From Burkholderiales bacterium (GTDB taxonomy: Bacteria; Pseudomonadota; Gammaproteobacteria; Burkholderiales; UBA11063), in contig JAQUVM010000012.1 of the NCBI GenBank assembly GCA_028693355.1, positions 1 through 40,216 of the forward strand: DNA of 40,216 nt. The letters are read 5' to 3'. A program made the position numbers and the translations under genes. The first letter of the stretch is position 1. Every line of letters begins with the position of its first letter. Under the pieces are notes generated by a model. That model was not told the DNA's origin. It ran no database searches and worked only from the letters and a program-made list of their open reading frames with translations. This document shows positions 7,619 through 16,790 of the stretch, piece after piece.

Positions 7619-9706
7619 TTAATTCTTCTTATTTTTAACCACTGAATTAATATTAGAAGTCTTATTTAACGTCATATTCTTGATATATATTTTGGGGCTA
7701 AATAACAAACCATTCACAGAAATTGGAATTGATACCGAATTTACGTTATGTATATTATGTGGAACTATACTTTTTATCACAATATTATAACCTATCTTAG
7801 TATTTGCAAAATCTATTTGCCCATCTCCCGATGCATTCATAGATGGAGAGCTAAATAGCACATTACCTTTATCTGATACTCCATTTATAAAACTAAAATC
7901 AGCTTTTAACGTTGTAAATTTTGTTTGTTTTTTATTAGCATTTAATAAATCAATATTAGCTGGATTCAAAAATAAATTAAAATCTATTCCACCAAATCCC
8001 CCATTAACTACAGATAATTTTATATCTCCGTTTATTTTTTGATAAACATCTTTATATGTAACTACATTAGTTGCAGATGTATTTATCCCTGCATTAGCTG
8101 TACCAGAAATAGCAGATACATTAAACAGATTAGTAAATACTTTTTGTAAATTAACATTCTTTATACTCTGGTTAAATAATAAATTATAGCTACCAGACTC
8201 GTTTTTACTAATTCCTAAACTACCCTTAATAGAGCCAGAGTATAAGTCTGCAGCAATATTATCAATATATAATGAGCTCTCTCCGATTACTGTAGATGCT
8301 TGTACATTAGATAAATTGGTATGAGATAGTTTTATCTCCTTGGCTTCTAAATTAATTTTACCTTTAAAATTACCTAGCCAAGATAATGGTAAATGATTAC
8401 TATCTGTATATGATGACAAACTACTCTCATTTATCTTATTAATATACTTATCAAAATCAAGCTTATTAAAGCTAGCTACAATATCAAGATAAGGAATGCT
8501 TTCAAGGTAGTCTATATGTGCTTTTACTTTTGCATAGCTTTGATCCACCATTCCAGACATATCAAAATAAGCATGTCCAACACTTCCATCTATACTACAG
8601 CTACCATCAATATCACCACTTGATGTATTGCCCATTTGTTTAGCTAAAATCGTATAAGCAAGTAGACAATTGTCATTTTTTAAAAATAATCCGGACTCTA
8701 TCAATACATTTTTAATTTGCAAATTAGTATTAGTACCTAATAGTGAATTTTGTAAATCATGATTTATAGCTAATTTTTTAATGGCAATATCATTAAAATC
8801 CTGAGATTTCAAATTAATAGCAGTTATTCCTAAATTTGAAACTTTTTTGTCTGTATATAAATTCGCTTGTAACTTCCCAGCAGTAACTCCATATAATGAT
8901 AATAATGCGTTATCAATTTCTATGCTACCTGTGTAATCATATAATGATAAACTTCCTTTTGCATCTTCAAACCATATTTCTTGGTTTCGTACATCGTAGT
9001 GCCCTCCTGATTGTAAATTTATATTATATTTGTTACTTAATAAATTTACATCTAGTTTCACAAACTGCAAAACATCATTATTTTCATTTTTATGAAAATC
9101 ACCTTGTAGCTCAAAACTAGATCCTGTTTTTGGAATAGAAAAATGTACTTTTAAATGCGGAGTATCTGTATCCATATTTGTAGCATTAATACTTACATCA
9201 CGTATAACAGAATCTCCTTCACTATTTATCATAGTAAAATTAGATATGTATATATTTTTTAATTTATTTAATTCTGAATCCTTAAGCCCATCATAATTAA
9301 TAAAGTTATTATATGACTTTTTATCAATACTACCAGAATACATTGTTAAACCATTAAATGCAATACGGCGAATTTTATAATGTCCAATTATTAAATCTAA
9401 CCATGACAATTGGCAATTAACTGCATTAATATGCATAACTTTTTCTTTGTTTTTATCATAAATAGAGATATTAGCAATATGCAAACTTAAGCCATGCCAT
9501 GAGCGAGGCTCTATACCTCCATCAATACTTACAATATAATCTTTACTATTAATTTGTTTAGTTATTAAGGTATTTACTTTATTTTTATCAAAAAGGTAAT
9601 AAAAGAAAAATACAGGGACACAAAATGTGACAAAAAATATTGAAAACAAAGTCCAACAAACAATTCTAATATTACGCTTTGTAAAGTATTTTTTATATTT
9701 AATCAT
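7619..9706 (-). CDS. AsmA family protein
   Basis: This protein of about 695 residues has one N-terminal membrane segment (roughly residues 14-38, very aromatic) followed by a large extracytoplasmic region. That region has the alternating beta-strand and low-complexity Ser/Asn/Ile composition of AsmA-like proteins, and the early segment GIEPRSWHGLSLHIANISIYD is the typical AsmA N-terminal pattern. Relatives are thought to take part in lipid transport to, or assembly of, the outer membrane. The C-terminal part (IGYNIVIKSIVPHN, SIPISVNGLLFSPKI) matches the AsmA_2-type end. I place the start at the ATG at 9706, 5 bases after AAGAG, rather than the GTG at 9712; it overlaps the end of coaE by 8 bases, indicating translational coupling. 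Confidence 0.85.
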   Translation of the reverse strand: MIKYKKYFTKRNIRIVCWTLFSIFFVTFCVPVFFFYYLFDKNKVNTLITKQINSKDYIVSIDGGIEPRSWHGLSLHIANISIYDKNKEKVMHINAVNCQLSWLDLIIGHYKIRRIAFNGLTMYSGSIDKKSYNNFINYDGLKDSELNKLKNIYISNFTMINSEGDSVIRDVSINATNMDTDTPHLKVHFSIPKTGSSFELQGDFHKNENNDVLQFVKLDVNLLSNKYNINLQSGGHYDVRNQEIWFEDAKGSLSLYDYTGSIEIDNALLSLYGVTAGKLQANLYTDKKVSNLGITAINLKSQDFNDIAIKKLAINHDLQNSLLGTNTNLQIKNVLIESGLFLKNDNCLLAYTILAKQMGNTSSGDIDGSCSIDGSVGHAYFDMSGMVDQSYAKVKAHIDYLESIPYLDIVASFNKLDFDKYINKINESSLSSYTDSNHLPLSWLGNFKGKINLEAKEIKLSHTNLSNVQASTVIGESSLYIDNIAADLYSGSIKGSLGISKNESGSYNLLFNQSIKNVNLQKVFTNLFNVSAISGTANAGINTSATNVVTYKDVYQKINGDIKLSVVNGGFGGIDFNLFLNPANIDLLNANKKQTKFTTLKADFSFINGVSDKGNVLFSSPSMNASGDGQIDFANTKIGYNIVIKSIVPHNIHNVNSVSIPISVNGLLFSPKIYIKNMTLNKTSNINSVVKNKKN

Positions 9707-10289
9707 AATCACTCTTCATATACTTAGCATGCAACGCCATTACTTGTAACTTTAAGCTATCTAAATCTCCGATATTAATAATAATATCATTTGCCATTTT
9801 TAATTGGGTGTTTCGATCAACTTGATTAGCCAAAATTGCATCTACTTCTTTTTTGCTTAGATTACTACGCATATTTAATCTTGACAACAATAATTCATAT
9901 GGACAATCTACAAAAATATTTTCTTTAGTTAATGCTATATACTTCTGGCTACGAAATAATAATGGCACTACTAATATATTATATGGAAAATTTACTATAT
10001 CAATCTCAGACAATACCGCCTCGTAAATTAGTGGATGCATAATTGATTCCAATTGTTGATGCTTACTACTGTCATTAAATACAATCTCCCTAAGTTTACC
10101 ACGATTTAGAACGCCATTGACAATAACACCTTCAAAAGCGTCGTCTATAAATGGAATGGCTTCGCCTTGCAAACTAGTTAGTTTATGTGAAATTATATCT
10201 GTATCAATAATCTTCACACCTAAATCAGAAAATATATTTGCAACAGTGGTTTTCCCACTACCTATTAAACCAGTTAAACCTATTAGCAT
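9699..10289 (-). CDS. coaE: Dephospho-CoA kinase
   Basis: CoaE phosphorylates dephospho-CoA on the ribose 3'-OH, the last step of coenzyme A synthesis. The 196-residue protein begins MLIGLTGLIGSGKTTV (P-loop GLIGSGKT) with IDTDIISH shortly after, both typical of the family. VVPLLF and the lid-region SRLNMRSN are also visible. In many proteobacteria coaE follows pilD, as here (32 bases between them). The leader TTGAAAGATAAAG immediately before the ATG is the same purine-rich element found ahead of ubiE, carA and thrC. The 3' end overlaps the AsmA-like gene. Confidence 0.95.
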   Translation of the reverse strand: MLIGLTGLIGSGKTTVANIFSDLGVKIIDTDIISHKLTSLQGEAIPFIDDAFEGVIVNGVLNRGKLREIVFNDSSKHQQLESIMHPLIYEAVLSEIDIVNFPYNILVVPLLFRSQKYIALTKENIFVDCPYELLLSRLNMRSNLSKKEVDAILANQVDRNTQLKMANDIIINIGDLDSLKLQVMALHAKYMKSDYD

Positions 10290-10320
10290 CTTTATCTTTC
10301 AACGGTAAATTAGTTTAAAC

Positions 10321-11184
10321 CTAAACAAGTAAAAATACATTTATAAAGTAATTGCCACAAAAAAATGTCATTATAGCACCAGCACCTAAGAATGGACCAA
10401 ATGGTATAGCATCCCCTCGCTGAGATTTTCCACAAACTCTCAAATATACAGTATAAACTATGCCTAAAAGTGAAGCCACAATAAGAACATTACATAGATA
10501 AGTAACGCCTAAAAATGCACCAATGGCCGCTAATAGCTTAAAATCACCATATCCCATACCTTCTTTACCAGTTATTAGCTTAAATATCCAATAAATACTC
10601 CATAAGCTCATATAACCTACAACAGCCCCAAAAACAGCTAACTTTAAACTTCCGCTAATAGCTCCATTTAAATTAGTCAATAAGCCAATCCAAACTAGTG
10701 GCAGAGTAAGTTCATCTGGTAATAAATAAGTGTCAAAATCTATAAAAATCAAAGCGATTAAAATAGAAAAAAACACTAATGAGAATCCGATTAATAATAA
10801 GTCATTGTGAACATAGCCAACACACGCAAAAACAATACCAGTTAGTAGCTCTATGAATAGATAGCGAACTGATATTTTAGCCTTACATTTATAACATTTA
10901 CCACATAAAATTAAAAAACCAACTATTGGAATATTTGACCAGAAAGGCACTTTTGCTTTACAACTTGGACAATGTGAAGATGGATAAGATAAGTTAAATT
11001 TCTCTGCTTCTATAACAATATTTTCATCCAAAAATTCTTGGCATTCCTTCTTCCAAATATTATTTAACATAATTGGTAGCCTGTAAATTACTACATTTAA
11101 GAAGCTGCCAATACATAGACCAAAAACAAAAAGTATAATAGTTCTAAATATCAATGTACTTTTAATTAAATCAATAAACTCCAT
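10321..11184 (-). CDS. pilD: Type IV prepilin peptidase / N-methyltransferase
   Basis: PilD cleaves the leader of type IV prepilins and N-methylates the new N-terminus, in the inner membrane. This 287-residue A24-family protein has GSFLNVVIYRLP (26-37), the two zinc-type CxxC pairs (Cys72/75 and Cys97/100) of the methylase domain, and the two catalytic Asp motifs, FIDFDTYLLPDELT (about 148-160) and GMGYGDFKLL. Seven to eight hydrophobic segments are visible. AAAGG precedes the ATG by about 6 bases. It is third in the pilB-pilC-pilD-coaE order common to gamma- and betaproteobacteria, so export of pilins is probably handled here. The pilin gene is not in the window. Confidence 0.96.
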   Translation of the reverse strand: MEFIDLIKSTLIFRTIILFVFGLCIGSFLNVVIYRLPIMLNNIWKKECQEFLDENIVIEAEKFNLSYPSSHCPSCKAKVPFWSNIPIVGFLILCGKCYKCKAKISVRYLFIELLTGIVFACVGYVHNDLLLIGFSLVFFSILIALIFIDFDTYLLPDELTLPLVWIGLLTNLNGAISGSLKLAVFGAVVGYMSLWSIYWIFKLITGKEGMGYGDFKLLAAIGAFLGVTYLCNVLIVASLLGIVYTVYLRVCGKSQRGDAIPFGPFLGAGAIMTFFCGNYFINVFLLV

Positions 11185-11236
11185 ACCGACCTTTCAATTT
11201 CATATTTCTTAATATTATAGCAAATATATTAGCTTC

Positions 11237-12562
11237 TTATCCTAATACATTACCTAAATTAAATAATGGTAGATATATAGCAATGATGATTATACCCAGT
11301 ATAAGACCCAAACATAAAATAGTAACTGGTTCAATCAAAGATAAAATAGTATCAACAGTAGTATTAGATTCGCTATCGTAATAATCCGCAATTGAGGACA
11401 GTAAACGATCAAGGCTCCCAGACTCTTCGCCAACTGCAACCATCTGATTAACCATATCAGGAAATAAAGCTGTTATTAACATTGATTGGTATAAACTATT
11501 TCCAGACTCTATCTCTTGTTTTATATTTAATGTTGCTATACTGTACAAATAATTATTTAACATAGCTGCAATAGATTTCAAGGCATAGTTTAAAGGAACT
11601 CCAGCAGCAAATAGTAATGCCAATGTTCGGCTCCAACGAGAGATTAAAGTCTTTTGGAGTAAATCTCCAAATATTGGAACCATAAGTAAATATTTATCTA
11701 TAAAAAACCTAAACCGTATATTCTTGTTGTATAAATATGTGCACCCAAAAACCGTAAATAGTGGCATGACTATAAAAGCCCACCAATAATTTAAAATTAC
11801 TTTAGATAATATTATAATCCATAAAGTTATTGTTGGTAATGTAGCTCCTACACTATGAAAGACTTCTTCAAATTGAGGCACTATAAAACCAAGAATAATA
11901 CCAAGCACAAAAATTGCCACTAAAATTATTACTATAGGATATACCATTGCTGATTTTACCTTATGTTTTACTGCTAGAGTTCTTTCTTTATACTCTACGT
12001 ATTTTATCAACAATGGTTCGAGAACTCCACCACTTTCGCCAATAGCTAAAAAATTTAAAAAAAGTTGATCAAATACTTTTGTATAAACGTTGAATGAGTC
12101 AAAAAGATTAGCTCCATTACCAACGCTAAATTTTACATCTTGCAAAATAGTTACCAAGCCCTTATTATTTGTACTATTAATAATAATATCAAAAGACCTA
12201 AGTAAAGGAACACCAGATTGTAATAATACCAAAAACTGCTTTACAAAAATAATGACTTCTTTTTCTTTTATTTTAGTTTTTATTTTTTTACTTTGTTTAC
12301 GAATAGATTGTAATTCTTTAAAAAAATTATATACATCTTGCCGCATTACTATGTTCTTATTAGGAATTTTAATTTTACTTCTAAAACTAAACTCTGATAA
12401 CTTTGAATAGCGTTCTATAGTAGTTACTTTTATTCCAAGCTCTAAAAGTTGAACCTTCACAAATACCATCGATGGGCTTTCAATAACTCCAGAAAGTAGT
12501 TGACCATGCATATTGCAACCACTATATTTCCACTTAATAACCTTTGGTTTATTTTTTAACAA
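11237..12562 (-). CDS. pilC: Type IV pilus inner-membrane platform protein PilC
   Basis: This polytopic platform protein, on which the PilB motor acts during pilin assembly, belongs to the GspF/PilC family. At 441 residues it is slightly longer than usual because of a basic insert (RKQSKKIKTKIKEKE) before the first GspF domain. Two GspF repeats are visible: FVKQFLVLLQSGVPLLRSFDII and TLALLFAAGVPLNYALKSI, each followed by membrane segments, with MVAVGEESGSLDRLLSSIADYY at the family's conserved end. The start is TTG (12560-12562), supported by GAGG 8+ bases upstream and by the N-terminal IKWKYSGCNMHGQL, which belongs to the conserved fold. It overlaps the end of pilB by 7 bases. Confidence 0.95.
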   Translation of the reverse strand: MLKNKPKVIKWKYSGCNMHGQLLSGVIESPSMVFVKVQLLELGIKVTTIERYSKLSEFSFRSKIKIPNKNIVMRQDVYNFFKELQSIRKQSKKIKTKIKEKEVIIFVKQFLVLLQSGVPLLRSFDIIINSTNNKGLVTILQDVKFSVGNGANLFDSFNVYTKVFDQLFLNFLAIGESGGVLEPLLIKYVEYKERTLAVKHKVKSAMVYPIVIILVAIFVLGIILGFIVPQFEEVFHSVGATLPTITLWIIILSKVILNYWWAFIVMPLFTVFGCTYLYNKNIRFRFFIDKYLLMVPIFGDLLQKTLISRWSRTLALLFAAGVPLNYALKSIAAMLNNYLYSIATLNIKQEIESGNSLYQSMLITALFPDMVNQMVAVGEESGSLDRLLSSIADYYDSESNTTVDTILSLIEPVTILCLGLILGIIIIAIYLPLFNLGNVLG

Positions 12563-14247
12563 TTTATATGCGCCTCAATCTCAGTTAATGATGTAATACC
12601 ATGCTTTACTTTATCTAAGCCACTTCTTCGCAAGCTATTAACACCGTTCTTACTGGCTATATCTTTAATCGTAGCTGAATTGGCATGATTCAAAATTAAT
12701 ACTTTTATTTCGTCATCAATAGGCATAACCTCAAAAATTCCTACCCTACCTTTATAACCGCTGTAATTACAATACTCACACCCTGTTGCTATATATGGCA
12801 TAAAACCGCCAGATATTTCTAGCTCAGTAAAACCCGCGTTGATTAGTTCATGAACAGAATATTCTCCACGCTGTTTACATAATCGGCAAAGCTTACGTAC
12901 TAAACGTTCTGCTACGATTAATAATATCGCATCTCCTATGTTATAAATTGGCACCCCCAAATTAAGGAGCCTCGTTAAAGACGCCGCCGCATCATTCGTA
13001 TGTAATGTCGATAAAACTAAATGCCCTGTTTGCGCTGCTTTTACTGCCATAGAAGCTGTTTCAAAATCTCGAATTTCACCAACCATAATAACATCAGGAT
13101 CTTGACGCAAAAAAGCTCTTAATGCGGTAGAAAAATCTAAATTAGTTTTTTCATTTACTGCTACTTGATTAATTCCAGAAATCGGAATCTCAATAGGATC
13201 TTCAATCGTTGATATATTTCGGCTAGACTCATTCAATAAATTTAAAATAGAATAAAGAGTTACAGTTTTACCTGAACCTGTAGGCCCAGTCACCAAAATC
13301 ATTCCGTATGGACGCTTAATAGCATCCAATAATATTTGTTGTTGATTATCATCTAGACCAAGCTCACCTATATTTAACGTTGCTGCATTACGATTCAAAA
13401 TTCTTAGAACTGCTTTTTCTCCAAATACTGTGGGTAGTGTACTAACACGGAAATCTATAGTTTGATTACTCTCTAACTGTAATCTCAATCTACCATCCTG
13501 TGGAACACGCTTCTCAGCAATGTCAATTTTAGCTACTACTTTTATTCGAGTGATAATTTTATCTTTTAACTCTAATGATGGGGTCGATGCTTCTGTTAAT
13601 ACTCCATCAATACGATAACGTATTCTATAGTTTTTTTCATATGGCTCAAAATGAATATCTGACGCGCCCAATTTCACAGCATCATAAATTATTCGATGAA
13701 CAAATTTAGCTACTGGTTTATCATCACTCTCTGAATTAATTGACCAATCTTCAGTAAATATCTTATTCCCATCTGAAATAAAATCAACATCGTTTGTATT
13801 GTGATTTTCATTAATTTTTAAACTATTGCTTTGCAAGTTAAGAATAGGCATTAAATGCTTCTCATTAGCTAAAACTAAGCTAATACTATAACCAGTTATA
13901 AATGATATTTGTGTACATAGCTCCTTGCTCAATGGATAAACTACAGCTAAGGTTAGTTGATTTTTATATAATTCAATTGGTAATACCTTATAAGCTAAGA
14001 TAAATGTACTTGAAAGATTAGTAGTTGGCAATCTTTCTAAACAATAAGTTCTTATATCAAATAGTGGAATTCCAGAAAACAATGATAATGAGTTCATTAT
14101 ATGCTCCTCTGAAAGATCATACTTTATAAATGCAATTGCTTCAACACATGAAATGCTGTTACTAATCATTAAATCTTTAATTTGACTAATATCATCTTTG
14201 TTTATTAATTTATTTTGCAATAAAGTGGTAATAATTCCATTATTCAT
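12556..14247 (-). CDS. pilB: Type IV pilus assembly ATPase PilB
   Basis: This cytoplasmic hexameric ATPase powers pilus extension (PilB/PilF/GspE family; 563 residues, normal length). An N-terminal MshEN/GspE-N-like domain occupies about 1-140. The ATPase core has ASDIHFEPYEKNYRIRYRID (195-214), Walker A GPTGSGKT (321-328), the Asp box with IEDPIE, Walker B in RQDPDVIMVGEIRD, and the His box TGHLVLSTLHTND. Four zinc-type cysteines (CRLC and CEYC) follow. No convincing Shine-Dalgarno is seen before the ATG. It is the first gene of the pil cluster; a TATATATA-rich stretch at about 14270-14285 could hold its promoter. The retraction ATPase pilT is not in the window. Confidence 0.96.
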   Translation of the reverse strand: MNNGIITTLLQNKLINKDDISQIKDLMISNSISCVEAIAFIKYDLSEEHIMNSLSLFSGIPLFDIRTYCLERLPTTNLSSTFILAYKVLPIELYKNQLTLAVVYPLSKELCTQISFITGYSISLVLANEKHLMPILNLQSNSLKINENHNTNDVDFISDGNKIFTEDWSINSESDDKPVAKFVHRIIYDAVKLGASDIHFEPYEKNYRIRYRIDGVLTEASTPSLELKDKIITRIKVVAKIDIAEKRVPQDGRLRLQLESNQTIDFRVSTLPTVFGEKAVLRILNRNAATLNIGELGLDDNQQQILLDAIKRPYGMILVTGPTGSGKTVTLYSILNLLNESSRNISTIEDPIEIPISGINQVAVNEKTNLDFSTALRAFLRQDPDVIMVGEIRDFETASMAVKAAQTGHLVLSTLHTNDAAASLTRLLNLGVPIYNIGDAILLIVAERLVRKLCRLCKQRGEYSVHELINAGFTELEISGGFMPYIATGCEYCNYSGYKGRVGIFEVMPIDDEIKVLILNHANSATIKDIASKNGVNSLRRSGLDKVKHGITSLTEIEAHINC

Positions 14248-14338
14248 TGATATTTTTACTTAAAGCCTAAAAGTGTATATATAAGGATGTCATAAAATAA
14301 AACTCTGTAACATTTAACAACAACACAGTATCTAGAAT

Positions 14339-14364
14339 AAAAAAGGTCGCAACTAAGTGCGACC
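14339..14364 (-). terminator. Rho-independent terminator of the porin gene
   Basis: Stem GGTCGCA/TGCGACC (14345-14351 with 14358-14364), 6-base loop. On the minus strand it is followed by six T (14339-14344). It lies just past the porin stop and insulates pilB from porin transcription. Confidence 0.88.
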
Positions 14365-14382
14365 AATTTTGAGAGACAATTC

Positions 14383-15768
14383 TTAAAACGTATGGGAGAA
14401 ACCAACTGCCGAAGTCATATTATTTGAATAAATAGAACCGCCAACACCATTTAAAGTATTACCGTCTACTGTATCTGCAGATTTTTTAACCATATTTAAT
14501 GCAGTATTACCCCACCATTGTTGACCCCAGCTTACAAATGCAATAGTACGAGGTGTAATATTCCAATCCAGCTCGGCAACAAGTTGTTGATAACCAGTCC
14601 CACCGATTTGATTATTCCCCGCAATCATATCCCAAGGAGAACCACCAGCCATTACGTTAGAACCATACATATAACCAATTTTTGGTGTCCAGTTACGGAT
14701 ATGATAACCAAACGTTGCACCAACCTCTGCAGTACTTAAAACAGATTGATTCAAGCAAGACCAGCCACTAGCATTTCCACTTTGGCATACATATTGAGAA
14801 TCCACACCACCAATAGCAGAGTTTTGAACCCATAAATTACCCATATTTCCATTACCAGGTAATGATTGATAACCATAACCTTGAGCAATCTGTCCACCAA
14901 CACCTGCAAACCAACTATCAGGATCATTATAACCCAACTCGATACGGGTTGAATAAGCATTTACACCTTCTGTAACTTGTGTACCATTCGGCCCAAAACC
15001 ACCCTGTGATCCACCAAATGCTTTATACATACCTGTATTTGTACTTAATTGGGCATTCCACGTTGCAGAGAAATTTCCTGGATTGTACGATAAACCAAAT
15101 CCATAGATTGGGAATCCGTTGTAACCATTCTCATCAGCAGCGTTACCCGCTACTCCATTACCATTAACACCACCTGTGTTAAAGTTACCATCTGTATTAG
15201 CACTAACATATGCTAAAAACGATAAATTACTCCAAGTCGGTGAATCATAACGCATAGTCTGAGGCAAGACACGAATAAAACGATCATAAGTGCCCATTGA
15301 GTTAGCATTATTACCATTGTATACATCCACCGCACCTGTATTTGTACGATAAGCATTTGATAAGTTACCAATACGTGCGCGTCCCCATACACCTTGCAAA
15401 CCGATATAACTATCAGAAGATGCTAAAGAGTTTACAGCTGAAGTGGTTCCACCAGTACCTGCAGCACCGCCATTTGGATTAGTTGGAACCCAATTTGAAC
15501 CAGATGTATTTTGATACGCTCGTCCAGAAGTAATATTTAAATATTGCTCAAGCTGCCAAATTGCCGCAGTTTGACCATATACTTGATCCGTACCACGAAT
15601 ACCCCAGTAAGAACCATAATCCTGCACTGAAGTTGCCGATGGCTGTTGCTGATTTGCTTGAGGAAACGTATCGTTTTCAATAGCCGCTGACACACGTCCA
15701 TATAAAGTTACATCAGCAAAAGACAAGGTAGTTAATGATCCTAAAACCACCAATAAAATTTTTTTCAT
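14383..15768 (-). CDS. Outer membrane porin (betaproteobacterial type)
   Basis: This 461-residue general diffusion porin forms trimeric 16-strand beta-barrels in the outer membrane. The signal peptide MKKILLVVLGSLTTLSFA is followed by DVTLYGRVSAAIE, the classic start of Neisseria/Burkholderia-type porins, and the protein ends in the strand SAVGFSHTF with the terminal Phe needed for BAM recognition. RIGNLSNAYR and SFLAYVSANTDG resemble the constriction-loop and strand regions. Loops are rich in Gly, Asn and Thr. Codon choice appears less AT-skewed than in neighbours, as expected for a highly expressed gene. AAAGGA precedes the ATG by 11 bases; it is a single-gene unit with its own promoter and terminator. 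Confidence 0.94.
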   Translation of the reverse strand: MKKILLVVLGSLTTLSFADVTLYGRVSAAIENDTFPQANQQQPSATSVQDYGSYWGIRGTDQVYGQTAAIWQLEQYLNITSGRAYQNTSGSNWVPTNPNGGAAGTGGTTSAVNSLASSDSYIGLQGVWGRARIGNLSNAYRTNTGAVDVYNGNNANSMGTYDRFIRVLPQTMRYDSPTWSNLSFLAYVSANTDGNFNTGGVNGNGVAGNAADENGYNGFPIYGFGLSYNPGNFSATWNAQLSTNTGMYKAFGGSQGGFGPNGTQVTEGVNAYSTRIELGYNDPDSWFAGVGGQIAQGYGYQSLPGNGNMGNLWVQNSAIGGVDSQYVCQSGNASGWSCLNQSVLSTAEVGATFGYHIRNWTPKIGYMYGSNVMAGGSPWDMIAGNNQIGGTGYQQLVAELDWNITPRTIAFVSWGQQWWGNTALNMVKKSADTVDGNTLNGVGGSIYSNNMTSAVGFSHTF

Positions 15769-15796
15769 TTAAAAAGAGTCCTTTTCAAAGGTTCTA

Positions 15797-15830
15797 TTTT
15801 GGAATTTTTCATACTTAACATATTCCAAAA
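15797..15830. promoter_or_regulatory. Inverted repeat in the porin 5' leader
   Basis: TTTTGGAAT (15797-15805) and its exact complement ATTCCAAAA (15822-15830) are separated by 16 bases. They lie between the predicted porin promoter and the start codon. It could act as an operator or as an RNA stem-loop. Confidence 0.5.
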
Positions 15831-15871
15831 CAACCAGTCACTTACAAGTTAATTTTTCCTACCGCTACTTT

Positions 15872-15899
15872 ATCATAACAAATGTATAGCCTCAATCAA
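15872..15899 (-). promoter_or_regulatory. Predicted porin promoter
   Basis: On the minus strand TTGATT (complement of 15894-15899) and TATGAT (complement of 15872-15877) are 16 bases apart, giving a leader of about 100 bases before the porin ATG. Confidence 0.45.
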
Positions 15900-16052
15900 T
15901 CACCGCGTATAAATAGAAAAACTCAAAAAAAAACCGTGTTTCTTAGTATTTTCTGTAGTAATATGACAACATTCATTAAATTCTTCAATAATATCAAAAG
16001 ATATTTAGATATTAAATTTTTTATTACTAAAAAAATATAGTCTTTTATACCG

Positions 16053-16061
16053 TGTTATAAT
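16053..16061 (+). promoter_or_regulatory. Extended -10 promoter for ftsEX-queA-ubiE
   Basis: TGTTATAAT is a perfect extended -10 (TGn-TATAAT), 56 bases before the ftsE start, with no good -35 box, as is usual for this class. Confidence 0.5.
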
Positions 16062-16116
16062 ATACACTAAATTATCTACCGTTTTCATATCAATACCATA
16101 AGGATTTAACTAAATT

Positions 16117-16788
16117 ATGCTTGAAAACAAAATTATAAAATTCCAACAAGTAACAAAAAAATACACTGGCGACATAACAGCCATAAATAATCTGAGTTTT
16201 GATATCGAAAAGGGTGAATTAGTTTTTTTAGCAGGTCATTCTGGAGCTGGTAAATCAACAATCTTAAAATTAATCGCAGGTACCGAAGTTGCTAGTTCTG
16301 GAAGTGTCGTTATTAATAATATAGATTTAGGTAAAATAAGTCAAAATAACCGCACATTCATACGTCAACATATTGGCTTTGTATTTCAAGACCATAAAAT
16401 TCTCTTTGATAGAAATGTATTTGATAATGTCAGATTACCACTTGATATAATTGGTGGGTTTACAGAAAAAGAAATTCATGAAAAAGTCTCTAATGCCCTT
16501 GAAAGTGTGGGATTAGAACATAAAATAAAGTCAAGACCAGAGCAGTTATCTGGTGGTGAACAGCAACGTTTATGTATAGCAAGAGCTGTAATTCATAAGC
16601 CAAAAATTTTAATAGCAGATGAACCAACTGCAAACTTAGACAGGGCAAATGCATTAAAGATTTTAGAATTATTTAAACAATTCCATAAATCTGGCGTAAC
16701 AATAATTATCTCAGCTCATGATGAGTCTATTCTAAACGATTATGGTAAACGAATTATCAGATTAAGCAAAGGGCAATTCAGGGGTTAA
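16117..16788 (+). CDS. ftsE: Cell division ATP-binding protein FtsE
   Basis: FtsE is the ATPase of the FtsEX complex, which links the divisome to periplasmic peptidoglycan hydrolases through an ABC-type mechanotransmission cycle. This 223-residue protein has Walker A GHSGAGKST (about 40-48), the Q-loop in FVFQDHKIL, signature LSGGEQQR, Walker B ILIADEPT and the switch His in IISAHDE. Length and the FQDHK motif are typical of FtsE. AAGGA lies about 12 bases before the ATG. It is followed after 2 bases by ftsX, in a unit ftsE-ftsX-queA-ubiE. Confidence 0.97.
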   Translation: MLENKIIKFQQVTKKYTGDITAINNLSFDIEKGELVFLAGHSGAGKSTILKLIAGTEVASSGSVVINNIDLGKISQNNRTFIRQHIGFVFQDHKILFDRNVFDNVRLPLDIIGGFTEKEIHEKVSNALESVGLEHKIKSRPEQLSGGEQQRLCIARAVIHKPKILIADEPTANLDRANALKILELFKQFHKSGVTIIISAHDESILNDYGKRIIRLSKGQFRG

Positions 16789-16790
16789 AT

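Noticed and set aside
14518..15167. Several short frames on both strands within the porin gene
   Set aside because: The porin frame has a signal peptide, strand pattern and terminal Phe; the others are by-products of its codon use.
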